A DNA stretch of 38,007 nucleotides from Gemmatimonadota bacterium (GTDB taxonomy: Bacteria; Latescibacterota; UBA2968), in the NCBI GenBank assembly GCA_002727195.1, contig PBWH01000016.1:10316-48322 (forward strand), read 5' to 3'. The notes below the pieces were generated by a model. That model worked only from the letters and a program-made list of their open reading frames with translations, ran no database searches and was not told where the DNA came from. The translations under genes and the position numbers were made by a program. Shown piece by piece: positions 1-8,361 of this stretch (its first letter is position 1; each line of letters starts with the position of its first letter).

Positions 1-597
1 GGCGTCAAGTATAGCACCTTCAACTACGATGAGTGGTCTCAGAGCGATCATCGTGTGCCGGATAAGACGATCGATGAGGACTCGATGTGGGCGAATATCG
101 AGTATTTCCTCGAACGGGTGATTCCGGTAGCCGAGTCAGCCGGGGTCGTGATGGCCCTCCATCCCGATGACCCTCCGATCCCCGAAGCGATGGGTGGCGC
201 GGCACGTATCGTCTCCACGCTCGAGCAGTACCACCGGATCTTCAGGCTTGTGGACAGCCCATCAAATGCCATGCTCTTCTGTCAGGGATGTGTGTCAGAA
301 ATGGGAGAGGATGTCTTCAGCGCGATCCGCGATATCGGAGAACGTGGCAAGATCGCCTACGTCCATTTCAGAGACATCCAGGGTACACCTAAGGACTTCC
401 GCGAGGTGTTCATCGATGAGGGAAAGACGGATATGCGGAAGGCGATGGAGACCTACAAGGAGGTGGGTTTCAATGGTCCGTTCATGATGGACCATACGCC
501 GAGATTTCCGCAGTCAAAGGCGGAGTGGGTCGGCAGGGCATATGCAGTCGGATACATGCGGGCGATGATTCAGACCGTGTACGGGGATGCATCGTAG
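1..597 (+). CDS. uxuA: Mannonate dehydratase, C-terminal part (5' end outside window)
   Basis: Mannonate dehydratase removes water from D-mannonate to give 2-keto-3-deoxygluconate in hexuronate breakdown in the cytosol. The reading frame is open from base 1, so the GTG at 55 is internal and the gene begins upstream; about 198 residues are visible. Family signatures are present: HPDDPP (bases 160-177), RIVST shortly after, a VDSPSNA segment, FCQGC (bases 277-291) and HFRD (bases 364-375), in the order found in UxuA. The family is usually 350-400 residues, so roughly the first half is missing. The end is intact, with a TAG stop. It faces the minus-strand operon that ends at 713. The 115-base gap holds only a weak 5-bp hairpin near 613-626. 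A related TIM-barrel sugar isomerase is possible, but HPDDPP plus FCQGC favours UxuA. Confidence 0.82.
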   Translation, partial: GVKYSTFNYDEWSQSDHRVPDKTIDEDSMWANIEYFLERVIPVAESAGVVMALHPDDPPIPEAMGGAARIVSTLEQYHRIFRLVDSPSNAMLFCQGCVSEMGEDVFSAIRDIGERGKIAYVHFRDIQGTPKDFREVFIDEGKTDMRKAMETYKEVGFNGPFMMDHTPRFPQSKAEWVGRAYAVGYMRAMIQTVYGDAS

Positions 598-712
598 ACA
601 AAGGATTGTGGGAGTCGTCTCCGACTGCGAGGATCTTATGCGGCGGAAGTCAGTAGTCAGTGGACCTGCTTGACCGAGCTTCGAGTTTTGACCTTCCGAC
701 GTTAGACCGGGT

Positions 713-1273
713 TTAGAGCTTGAGTTCGTCCGAAATCCCTCGCATCGCCTCGATACAGAAGGCGATGTGATCGTCCAACTGGACGCCCAGTTCCTCTGCG
801 CCGATCACGATGTCTTTCCGGTCTACGCCGCGCGCGAATCCGGCCTGTTTCATCTTCTTCTTTACGGACGATACCTTGAGGTCTGATAGGGACTTCGAGG
901 GGCGCATCAGCGTGACGGCAACGATGAAGCCCGACAGCTCATCGCACGCGAACAACGCTTTGTCCAGCGAACTCTCACGGGCGACACCCAGGTAGGGCGC
1001 GTGTCCCTTGATCGCGTGCAAAAGTTTTTCGGGATACCCTAGTTCGGTCAGGATTCCAATCCCGAACATCGGGTGTTCCTCGGGAGTGGGATGTTTTTCG
1101 TAGTCGAAGTCGTGCAGCAGGCCCGTAATTCCCCACAGCTCAGCATCCTCGCTGTACTTCTCCGCATACGCTCGCAGGCAGGCTTCCACTGCCAGCATAT
1201 GCTTGATCAGGTTTGGGTTTTTGGTGTGCTCGCACAGCAGTGCCAAGGCATCTTCTCTGCTCGGCAATCCCAT
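713..1273 (-). CDS. HD-domain protein (predicted metal-dependent phosphohydrolase)
   Basis: This is a 186-residue HD-superfamily protein; the family hydrolyses phosphate esters such as nucleotides, but the substrate cannot be read from the sequence. The HD signature is visible: H25, the pair H54-D55 in GLLHDFDY, H91 in IKGHAPY, and an aspartate in ACDELSG near residue 111. The segment around residues 44-58 (AELWGITGLLHDFDY) is typical of small HD hydrolases that act alone. The ATG at 1273 is chosen because it overlaps the TAA stop of the LON-domain gene by one base (TAATG), so translation is probably coupled. A longer open frame upstream in the same phase is only the shadow of the LON gene. 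It is the last gene of the dsbD operon, and no terminator is visible after it. Confidence 0.85.
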   Translation of the reverse strand: MGLPSREDALALLCEHTKNPNLIKHMLAVEACLRAYAEKYSEDAELWGITGLLHDFDYEKHPTPEEHPMFGIGILTELGYPEKLLHAIKGHAPYLGVARESSLDKALFACDELSGFIVAVTLMRPSKSLSDLKVSSVKKKMKQAGFARGVDRKDIVIGAEELGVQLDDHIAFCIEAMRGISDELKL

Positions 1274-1890
1274 TACGGTCCTCTGTGTGCCTTGCCGTTC
1301 CCGCTGACCCGGCGGGCGTGTTCTCTCAAACCAGTCAGCGTGCTTTCCAGTGTTTCCTTCAACAGTTCGTATCTCCGGTTGACCGAAGTCTCTTCCAAGA
1401 GCAGCTGCTGGCGATCTTCGGGCATCCCTAGAGCGGAAGCGATCGTGTATGAGAGCAGGCCTACTGCCTCGCCCGCTCGCTTCGGAGCGCGATACCAACC
1501 GATCGATAGCTTGAGTGCCTCGACGTAAAGCGCCCGGGTTTTCTCTACCAATACGGCGTTCATCTCTTCTTCGAGGTCTGGCAGTCGTTCGACGGTACCC
1601 GAGATATAGGCCTGGTCGTCGTGACGCTCGATGAGGCGGATGCGATCGGTTCCTTCTACGATGATGTTCATTCTGCCGTCGGTGAAGGTGTTGATAACGT
1701 CCGTCACGCGGGCTGCACATCCGACCGTCTCAAACTCGTCATCGACACCCATCATCAGGCCGAACTCCGAGTCGGCGTCGACACACTCCTTCGTCATCAG
1801 TTTGTAGCGATCCTCGAATATATGTAGTGGGATACGCACACCCGGGAGGAGGACCATCTTCAGCGGGAAAAGGGGGATCGTTTCGCTCAA
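1273..1890 (-). CDS. Stand-alone LON N-terminal (substrate-binding) domain protein
   Basis: A 205-residue protein consisting of the N-terminal domain of Lon protease only. Residues 5-36 carry the typical opening, with PLFPLKMVLLPG and LHIFEDRYK. A helical region follows from about residue 120, ending in a helix rich in E and R. There is no AAA+ ATPase and no Ser-Lys protease domain, so it cannot degrade proteins itself. Stand-alone LON proteins are widespread and their role is largely unknown; binding of unfolded or specific proteins is inferred from Lon. The start is TTG at 1890, overlapping the upstream stop in TTGA. The next ATG is residue 12 and would cut into the domain. Both neighbours overlap it, so it is the third gene of the operon. 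Confidence 0.85.
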   Translation of the reverse strand: MSETIPLFPLKMVLLPGVRIPLHIFEDRYKLMTKECVDADSEFGLMMGVDDEFETVGCAARVTDVINTFTDGRMNIIVEGTDRIRLIERHDDQAYISGTVERLPDLEEEMNAVLVEKTRALYVEALKLSIGWYRAPKRAGEAVGLLSYTIASALGMPEDRQQLLLEETSVNRRYELLKETLESTLTGLREHARRVSGNGKAHRGP

Positions 1891-4121
1891 GGTCGACTCA
1901 ATGTGAGATTGCCGAACCGTTTTGGATCCTGCGGCTCGCCGTAAGTGACGGACCAGGTCGCTCGCTTGGCCCTGCTGTTGCTGAAGAAGGCGACGTTCAT
2001 TCTGGCGTAGCTGGTGTCAAGGGGAACAGCGAGCTCGAGTTCCCAGGCCAAAACTGTGACGCGCGAACTGACTCGACATTCGCCGGAATCACTTTCTGTG
2101 AGCAGGCCGAACGGGGTGGCTGACACGACCTTTGCTGTGGAGGGGGCGAACGGTGGGGACGCAAGGCTGATCTCGAATCTTGTGTCCTGCCGGGTTCCTC
2201 CCGGTGTATCCGATAGCGTCGCATCGATGCCCGATGTTGTTTGGTGAGAAATGGCCACGTAGAGGGTGTCTCCCCGGTGGCCAATGAGGATGCGAGGCGA
2301 GGGGGCAACCTGACTTCCGTCCCAGTCTAGTTTCAGAGGCTCGAAGGTGGCTGCGTCGGCCCACTCATGGGGGGTGAGGGTCCCGTCGAGTGTCGGGTGT
2401 GCGGTAAGTTGCGGAACCTCGACGGCCGGCCGATCCGGATGGGGAGCACCCATATCGCTCAGAGCGAGAAAGATCGATCGTCTCAAGGTCGGGTCACTCA
2501 AGCTCGCAAATATACGCTGAAGGTCGGACACTGTCCGATGGTCTCCGATAACGCGTAAGATATCAGCTGCTCGACTTGAGCCCCCTTCTGTTGCCCGAAC
2601 CAGGTCCTCGATGACGCGGTAGTGTCGAGTTCCCAGGTCCACGAGCTTGTCTGACGCGCTGCTGAACAGGATCGGGTGCCGTGACTCGAGGGCGCTCAGG
2701 ATTCTGGCCACATCCTCTTTCGCATATCGGACCGGTCTGTATGCACGAACCAGATATCCGGAGGTCTCGTCATCCTGCTCGGACGACCATGGCCAATCGG
2801 ATTCGGCGAACCCTTCTGTATAATGCGCGAAGATGCGGGCGGCGTATACGCGAACCGAGGGGGTTGGGTCGTTCAGAAGGTCGAGCAGGAGGTCCGGTGC
2901 GACAGGGGAGCCTCGCGTGACCAGCGCGTAGGTTGCCCCAAGTCGAGCGTCCGGGTTGACGTCCTCGAGGCCAACGTTTCTCAGGATGCTGTCGGTAACG
3001 ACGTCGCCACGGTTCTGGAGTAACCACGTTGCACCATAACGTGTCGACGGGTCCGCAAGAAATTCACGCAGGACGCGCTTCTGAGTTTCCGGCGCAAGAC
3101 CTTCCAGAGCCTCGACGATTCCGCCGACCTCGATCAGGTCGTCCTGGGGTAGCCGTGGATCGTGTACGATCGGTAGTTCCCCGTTTCCTCCCTGCTCTGC
3201 GACCAGAAAAATCGGATTGCCGATCGTCTGCTTGCCGCTCTCTGACGTGAGGATCGCCCGCACATATCCGCACTCATAGGCAGGAAGGAAAAACCGCTCC
3301 TCCCAGATGGTCCGCTCCGGCTGGGCGGACCATATCTCGACCCCATCGGCGATGAGCGACACCGAGGCGATCGGGTCTTCCCCGTATACCCGGATTCTGA
3401 CGAACGGTTCGCCCTCGTGAAACACCGTTTGGCCGAAGGTCTTTCCGTCAACCTGCATATCGAGGTGGGGGGCTTTGCGATCTGATACGAAGCAGGAACC
3501 GGCTCGAAGGGCTCGTATAATCTGGTCCGGTGCATTCCCGTCCGCCCACACGGTTGTGTGGTGTGGGGGAGAACCAGCGATCGACTGGCTGGCCGTGGTG
3601 ACGAAGAGTCGCCGTCCAGATTGCAAGGCGGCATCCCAGGCTCCGCCAGCCTCGACATCGACCCACTTCCCGTCGCGCAGGGGCGAGAACACTTCGATTC
3701 CTGATGTAGACAGATCCAGGTCACCCGCCTCGGACAGGACGACCAAGCCTCTATGGGATGACGCGGTAGACAGGAGGTCCGCCAGCGACTTCGGAATCGG
3801 AGCCCTCGCGTCGATTCCTAGGACCCGGATGCCGACGCCGTCCTGTAGCCATCCGGTAGCCAGAATAGGGGTGAGCCTGGGCATGGTCAGACCGATCTCT
3901 GCGATGAGCTCGTTCTGACCGATAAATGAACCCGTACCGGGTGTTGTCGACAAGGCGACCCAATCCAGACCGGATTCTATGGCTCGATGGATCTGTTCGG
4001 AGATTCCGGAACCCGTGTTCGATGCGGGGAAGGTCGTGATGTCTCCTCTATACCATCCCCATTCGGCGGTCAAGGGAGCCGCGATCAGGATCAGGGCAAG
4101 GATGGTTGCGGAGAGACGCAT
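1887..4121 (-). CDS. Exported protein: degenerate PHP domain, HEAT repeats, CBM9-like domain
   Basis: A 744-residue protein with a signal peptide (about residues 1-19, ending LTA). Residues 22-230 follow the PHP phosphoesterase pattern: a YRGD opening, an ALS strand near residue 58, a GIEVFSP segment, then ALRAGSCFVSD near the domain end. The metal ligands are gone: the GDxHxH position reads GDITTF (residues 26-31), and the TDH position reads STT (58-60). Residues about 335-540 contain alpha-helical HEAT-like repeats. Residues about 575-744 start with HPTLDGTLTPHEWADA, typical of CBM9-like domains that bind sugars in secreted proteins. The role is probably binding or scaffolding in the periplasm rather than catalysis. 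It lies 8 bases after the dsbD stop and overlaps the next gene by 4 bases. Confidence 0.75.
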   Translation of the reverse strand: MRLSATILALILIAAPLTAEWGWYRGDITTFPASNTGSGISEQIHRAIESGLDWVALSTTPGTGSFIGQNELIAEIGLTMPRLTPILATGWLQDGVGIRVLGIDARAPIPKSLADLLSTASSHRGLVVLSEAGDLDLSTSGIEVFSPLRDGKWVDVEAGGAWDAALQSGRRLFVTTASQSIAGSPPHHTTVWADGNAPDQIIRALRAGSCFVSDRKAPHLDMQVDGKTFGQTVFHEGEPFVRIRVYGEDPIASVSLIADGVEIWSAQPERTIWEERFFLPAYECGYVRAILTSESGKQTIGNPIFLVAEQGGNGELPIVHDPRLPQDDLIEVGGIVEALEGLAPETQKRVLREFLADPSTRYGATWLLQNRGDVVTDSILRNVGLEDVNPDARLGATYALVTRGSPVAPDLLLDLLNDPTPSVRVYAARIFAHYTEGFAESDWPWSSEQDDETSGYLVRAYRPVRYAKEDVARILSALESRHPILFSSASDKLVDLGTRHYRVIEDLVRATEGGSSRAADILRVIGDHRTVSDLQRIFASLSDPTLRRSIFLALSDMGAPHPDRPAVEVPQLTAHPTLDGTLTPHEWADAATFEPLKLDWDGSQVAPSPRILIGHRGDTLYVAISHQTTSGIDATLSDTPGGTRQDTRFEISLASPPFAPSTAKVVSATPFGLLTESDSGECRVSSRVTVLAWELELAVPLDTSYARMNVAFFSNSRAKRATWSVTYGEPQDPKRFGNLTLSRP

Positions 4122-4129
4122 GGGGATCG

Positions 4130-6055
4130 TCAGAGACGGGCCTGGAGGTCCGGAGACAGACCCTTCTTCAGGAATTTTTGGAACTGCTGGCGATCACGGG
4201 TCATTCCAGGGAATCGAGCGATTTCCTGGCCGTCGGATGTGACGATGGCGTAGAAAGGCAACGCGACGGTTCCGAATTTGGCCTGTTGCAGGGAGCGATT
4301 GTCGTCGTATGCCTGCCCCTGGCCGTCGGTATACAGGTGGACAAGTACATAATTCTCGAGGAGGTCCCGGACGGACGGATCGGGGAGGACGTTTGCCTCC
4401 ATCCATCGGCAGTTGGTACACGCGTAGCCCGTAAAGTCGATGAAGATTTGCCTACCTGTCGCATCTGCCTCCGCAAGCGCTTGCTCGTAGTCGTCCATCC
4501 AGGCGAGATCTTTGACGTCACTGCCTCCACGGACCTGTGTGATCGAGCCCTGACTGCCGTATGGCGGGAAGAATGCGTCCAGCTCGCCCAGCGGCGCCCC
4601 GAAGAGGCCGGTCAGGAGATACAGGGAGAACGTCAGGCAGCCGGTTGTGGTCATCAGACGGCCTGGGCCTAAGGTCTCCATAGGGGAGTCGTGGGGGAGA
4701 CGAATCTTGCCCAGCAGGTAGAACCCACACAGGGCGAACAAGGCGATCCAGGAGGCGATGAAGACCTCGCGGCTCAGGATGCCCCAGTTCCACACCAGAT
4801 CGACATTGCTCAGGAACTTCATAGCTGCCGCCAGTTCCAGGAAGCCCATGACGACCTTTACCGAGTTCAGCCAGCCACCCGACTTGGGGAGCGATCTGAG
4901 GCTCTGGGGGAACAGCGACAGGAAGAAGAACGGTAGCGCGAAGGCTACCGAGAAGGTCAGCATACCGACGATCGGCCAGATCCAGGTGCCCTGCGTGGTC
5001 AAGACCAGCAGCGTTCCAACAAAGGGGGCTGTGCAGGTGAACGAGGTCAGCGAGAACGTCAGCCCCATCAGCAGGATGCCAGCGTAACTCCCGCCTCCAG
5101 CGCTGTTCAGTCGGTTGAGCAGCGCGGTGGGGATATGGATTTCGAACAAGCCGAACAGGCTAAGGGCAAAAATCACGAATATGGCCGTGATCGCCAGGTT
5201 GATCCAAGGGTTCGCCGCGAACTGAGCTGCTCCGGAAGCCCCCAGCGTCGCAGCGAGAAGCATGCCCAGCCCGGTGAAGGTGGCGATGATACCACCACAA
5301 TACACGACGGATTTGACTACCGATTCCGACCGACTGGGCGGGGTATCGCCTTCGCTTTGCTTGGTGAAGAACGAGACGGTGATGGGGACCATCGGGAAGA
5401 CGCAGGGCGTGAGCAGAGCCAGCAGGCCCATCGTGAAAGACAAATAGATGAATGCACCCAAGCCTTGTGAGAGCGCAAGGTCTACCTCGGCCGTGCTCCC
5501 CTTTCCGGCCAGCAACTCGTTGGGTTCTGGGGGGGCTTCCTGGACGGCGTAGACGTAAGCCGCCCGCGCTGGGCCCTGCTCGACCTGTATCGGGATCGAG
5601 AACGTCTCGGTGGTCGGGGGGAGGCACGCGGACTCGTTGCAGAGCATATACGTGACCCAGCCTGAGGCAGTCAGTAGGCCGGGGAGCGCATCCTCGGGGA
5701 TCGTTACCCGTGTCCCGAACCGGACGGACTTCCCGAAATGCTCGACCTCGATGTCAAAGTTGGGATCACGATCGACCACAGGTTCCGGCTGGATCACTGG
5801 GCCCACCAAGGTGAGGGGGCCATCGTCCAGGTAGATTTCCGTAGGATGCGGGCCGCCCGGCGGTGTGGTCGCAGAGTAGATGTGCCAGTCACCCTCTAGC
5901 TCGACGTCGACCCAGAGGGTTGCTGTTTCCCCCGGACGAAGACTCTCCGGTTCGGCAGCAAAGGAAAAGTGTGCGGATTCTTGGGCGGAAACGGCTTTTC
6001 CGGCCCCAACCAGGAGGAAGAGTGCGATCGTGTGCACCCATTTTCTAGCTGGCAT
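4130..6055 (-). CDS. dsbD: DsbD-type thiol:disulfide interchange protein
   Basis: DsbD carries electrons from cytosolic thioredoxin across the inner membrane to periplasmic thiol proteins. All three modules are present in 641 residues: a signal peptide (1-24); an N-terminal immunoglobulin-like domain with a cysteine pair at C139 and C144 in MLCNESACLPP; a membrane core of about eight helices (200-485) with the two redox cysteines C218 in TPCVFPM and C341 in CTAPF; and a C-terminal thioredoxin-like domain with ACTNC (C546, C549). The length is close to E. coli DsbD (about 565) with a somewhat longer linker. The start has GGGAGG nine bases upstream. It leads an operon with the PHP/HEAT, LON and HD genes, and a LysR gene lies 134 bases upstream on the same strand. 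A ScsB-like role cannot be excluded. Confidence 0.93.
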   Translation of the reverse strand: MPARKWVHTIALFLLVGAGKAVSAQESAHFSFAAEPESLRPGETATLWVDVELEGDWHIYSATTPPGGPHPTEIYLDDGPLTLVGPVIQPEPVVDRDPNFDIEVEHFGKSVRFGTRVTIPEDALPGLLTASGWVTYMLCNESACLPPTTETFSIPIQVEQGPARAAYVYAVQEAPPEPNELLAGKGSTAEVDLALSQGLGAFIYLSFTMGLLALLTPCVFPMVPITVSFFTKQSEGDTPPSRSESVVKSVVYCGGIIATFTGLGMLLAATLGASGAAQFAANPWINLAITAIFVIFALSLFGLFEIHIPTALLNRLNSAGGGSYAGILLMGLTFSLTSFTCTAPFVGTLLVLTTQGTWIWPIVGMLTFSVAFALPFFFLSLFPQSLRSLPKSGGWLNSVKVVMGFLELAAAMKFLSNVDLVWNWGILSREVFIASWIALFALCGFYLLGKIRLPHDSPMETLGPGRLMTTTGCLTFSLYLLTGLFGAPLGELDAFFPPYGSQGSITQVRGGSDVKDLAWMDDYEQALAEADATGRQIFIDFTGYACTNCRWMEANVLPDPSVRDLLENYVLVHLYTDGQGQAYDDNRSLQQAKFGTVALPFYAIVTSDGQEIARFPGMTRDRQQFQKFLKKGLSPDLQARL

Positions 6056-6189
6056 CGGTGTGGGCCTCCCGAAGGGCTGCGTGCGAAACCGCCCATCTGG
6101 ACAATTTCGGAGTCGCCAGTAGCCTGGTTCTGGTGGTGAAGAAGGTGTTACAGTCCGTGAACGCGCGAAGCCACAGAATGTTGCAGCGG

Positions 6190-7104
6190 CTAGGCTTCGG
6201 CCTGGGCAGCCTCCGTCTGGGCCGTCTGGCCGTTCGACAGAATCTCGATCAGCTTCTGCGTTGCCAGGCTGAAGCTGCGACCCTTACGGTATACGATACC
6301 GACGGGACGGGCAAACGGGCCATCGTCGAATGGCGTGGCCGCCAACGTGCCCCAGGACTGCTCGTACTGGACCGAAAGGCGTGGTAGGATAGAGATGCCG
6401 ATGTCGACTTCCACGGCGTGCTTGATCGTGGCGATGTGGTCCAATTCCATCACCACATTGGGGCGAACGCTATGTTTTCGGAGAAACCGGTCGATCGCCC
6501 GACGCGTCGGCGTTTCGGGGGTGAATAGAATGAGAGGGCGACCGGCCAGTTTTTTGGGGTCCAACTCTCCCTGACCGGCCAGATCGTTCTCCGGATGGCT
6601 GACGACGACCATCTCGTCTTCGGTGAATTTCAGGACGTCGACATTACGCTGTGCCTTCGGATAGGCGACGATCCCAAGATCAATCTCGCTGCTGGCGACT
6701 TCATCGTAGATCTTCTGTGCCTGATCATACTGGAGACGCAGGTTTACTTTGGGGTAGGTCTTGATGTAGGTCTTGAGGTGAGGAGCCAGTTCCAACATAC
6801 CTACGCTGTATATGGCGGCCAGTCGGACTGTTCCGGAGACCACGCCCCCAAGGGCTTGGATACGGTGCTGCATCTCCTCGAACCGCCGGACGATCTCTCG
6901 AGAGTAGCGATAGAAGATCTCACCCTCTGCGGTCAGGGTGAGGCGACGTTTTTCGCGCTCGAGCAACTGCTTGCCCTGCCGCTTTTCGATGCTCTTGAGC
7001 TGCTGGCTGACCGCGGATTGGGTGACGGAGTTCAGGACGGCTGTTTTCGAGAAACTCTGGGTTTCTACTAGATCACAAAAGACTTTCAGGCTTTCAACGA
7101 GCAC
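6190..7104 (-). CDS. LysR-family transcriptional regulator
   Basis: A 304-residue LysR-type regulator, close to the family's usual length of about 300. Residues 1-65 form the winged helix-turn-helix (FSKTAVLNSVTQSAVSQQLK), and residues 90-295 the two-lobed effector-binding domain, with GTVRLAAIYSVG at its start. The ligand is not predictable. The start is GTG at 7104 with GGAG seven bases upstream; no in-frame ATG fits better. The upstream region has a good sigma-70-type promoter with an inverted repeat filling its spacer, so self-repression is likely. The divergent neighbour is accD, 387 bases away, and dsbD lies downstream on the same strand; either could be a target. Confidence 0.92.
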   Translation of the reverse strand: MLVESLKVFCDLVETQSFSKTAVLNSVTQSAVSQQLKSIEKRQGKQLLEREKRRLTLTAEGEIFYRYSREIVRRFEEMQHRIQALGGVVSGTVRLAAIYSVGMLELAPHLKTYIKTYPKVNLRLQYDQAQKIYDEVASSEIDLGIVAYPKAQRNVDVLKFTEDEMVVVSHPENDLAGQGELDPKKLAGRPLILFTPETPTRRAIDRFLRKHSVRPNVVMELDHIATIKHAVEVDIGISILPRLSVQYEQSWGTLAATPFDDGPFARPVGIVYRKGRSFSLATQKLIEILSNGQTAQTEAAQAEA

Positions 7105-7173
7105 AGGATGGCTCCGGGAGATGGGTGGAACTCGATCGGTTCAGCGCACCAAGTTAGGTTAGATTCCGGTGAG

Positions 7174-7230
7174 AAATCTATAAGGTTACTGATTTGAACA
7201 GAATTAAATCTATAAGTGATACGATATAGA
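7174..7230. promoter_or_regulatory. Operator-like sites at the lysR promoter
   Basis: The 11-base sequence AAATCTATAAG occurs twice, at 7174-7184 and 7206-7216, exactly 32 bases (about three helix turns) apart. The second copy starts an inverted repeat, TCTATA (7209-7214), N10, TATAGA (7225-7230), a partial dyad of the kind LysR proteins bind. The dyad lies between the -35 and -10 boxes and the other copy just downstream of the expected start, which suits negative autoregulation by looping or neighbouring dimers. Binding is inferred. Confidence 0.55.
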
Positions 7231-7235
7231 GTCAA
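7207..7235 (-). promoter_or_regulatory. Predicted lysR promoter (TTGACT-N17-TAGATT)
   Basis: On the minus strand TTGACT (7235-7230) and TAGATT (7212-7207) are separated by exactly 17 bases. Transcription would start near 7200, leaving a leader of about 95 bases before the GTG at 7104. The spacer is occupied by an inverted repeat, so a protein bound there would block the polymerase. Confidence 0.6.
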
Positions 7236-7294
7236 CAGAAAAACTGGAGTTTTGGTTAACACTCTTGTCGTTCTGAGCTGTCACTTTAGCCTGT

Positions 7295-7324
7295 TTGTGT
7301 TGTGGTAAGTATTTTATTTATAAT
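7295..7324 (+). promoter_or_regulatory. Candidate accD promoter (perfect TATAAT)
   Basis: TATAAT at 7319-7324 matches the consensus -10 box fully. The best -35 is TTGTGT at 7295-7300, with an 18-base spacer and only a half match. The leader to the accD ATG would be about 160 bases, long enough for extra regulation, but no riboswitch class is recognised in it. Confidence 0.4.
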
Positions 7325-7491
7325 ATTTTAAGATATTTTATGGTGTTTGACATGATTAGCAAGTCGAATAGCTGGACCGCTTATCGTCTCGCGGCCAAGA
7401 AATCGTTTTTTAGCTGATATGGGCTTGTCCCCCAGACATGCGAACTGTATATTCTTCGCCTGTTCAAATAAACCCTATTAGGCAAGCCACT

Positions 7492-8358
7492 ATGAACTGG
7501 TTCGAAAAGCTGAAGTCCGGGATTCGCACCGTCGTCCGAAGGGGGATGCCGGATGATCTTTACGTCAAATGCGGGCGCTGTCACCAGATGGTTTTGAGGA
7601 AACACCTGGAAGAGAACTATGGCACGTGCCCCCACTGCGAACATCATTTCCGGATCCACTACAAGCAGTTCCTCGACCTGGTCCTCGATCCAGGCAGCTA
7701 CGAGGAAATCGCCCAGAATGTGAAGTCCACGGATCCATTGGAGTTTAAAGACCTCGTCAAGTATAGCGACAGGCTCAAAGAGCACGGTAAGCGCAGTGGG
7801 ATGACGGCTTCGGTCAGCGTCGGCGTCGGGAAGATCGAAGGTCGACCCTTGGGGATTGGCATTCACGAGTTCGGATTTGTGGGCGCGTCACTCGGGTCCG
7901 CGGAAGGAGAGCGAATCTGTCGGCTGATCGACCGATGCGTGAACGATCGGGTGCCTCTGGTGCTGGTCTGTCGGTCTGGCGGCGCCCGGATGCAGGAGGC
8001 TGCTCTATCCCTGATGCAGATGGCCAAGATCAACGCTCGATTGACCCTGCTCTCCGATGCAGGGCTACCGTATATCTCGATCCTGTCGGACCCGACAACA
8101 GCCGGGGTATCCGCCAGCTATGCGCTCATGGGTGACATCAACATCGCCGAACCGAATGCACTGATCGGCTTCACGGGAGAACGGATCACCGGGAGCTCGG
8201 TCGGGGAGGAGGAGCTCGCGGCACTTCGGCGTGCCCAACGTGCGGAACAGGTTCTGGAGAACGGGTTTGTTGACTTGGTCGTGCCGCGTAAGAATCTCCG
8301 GGCGACCCTGGACAGGCTGTTCGGACTGCTGCTCGACACTCGGATGACCGGGAGTTGA
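7492..8358 (+). CDS. accD: Acetyl-CoA carboxylase carboxyltransferase subunit beta
   Basis: AccD with AccA moves the carboxyl group from biotin to acetyl-CoA, giving malonyl-CoA for fatty acid synthesis. The 288-residue protein has the typical N-terminal zinc ribbon (C27, C30, C46, C49 in KCGRC and CPHC) and a crotonase-fold transferase domain with RSGGARMQE and DPTTAGVSAS. Length matches the family (about 280-300). ATG 7492 is preferred over an upstream in-frame GTG-type start because MNWFEKLK is the usual AccD beginning. No accA is in the window. The aroQ gene follows after three bases, so both are probably made from one message that ends at the terminator near 8833-8868. Confidence 0.96.
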   Translation: MNWFEKLKSGIRTVVRRGMPDDLYVKCGRCHQMVLRKHLEENYGTCPHCEHHFRIHYKQFLDLVLDPGSYEEIAQNVKSTDPLEFKDLVKYSDRLKEHGKRSGMTASVSVGVGKIEGRPLGIGIHEFGFVGASLGSAEGERICRLIDRCVNDRVPLVLVCRSGGARMQEAALSLMQMAKINARLTLLSDAGLPYISILSDPTTAGVSASYALMGDINIAEPNALIGFTGERITGSSVGEEELAALRRAQRAEQVLENGFVDLVVPRKNLRATLDRLFGLLLDTRMTGS

Positions 8359-8361
8359 TTG

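Larger units (their letters stand above)
7105..7491. other. AT-rich divergent intergenic region between lysR and accD
   Basis: The 387 bases hold no gene. Bases 7171-7350 are far more AT-rich than the rest of the window, with many A/T runs (for example 7303-7345), as expected of a promoter region that bends or melts easily. It contains the lysR promoter and operator-like repeats (7174-7235) and a perfect TATAAT at 7319-7324 facing accD. A TTGACA at 7347-7352 has no fitting -10 box after it. Confidence 0.6.

Noticed and set aside
7347..7352. TTGACA as a -35 box for accD
   Set aside because: No acceptable -10 box occurs at 15-19 bases downstream; the TATAAT at 7319 is a better candidate.
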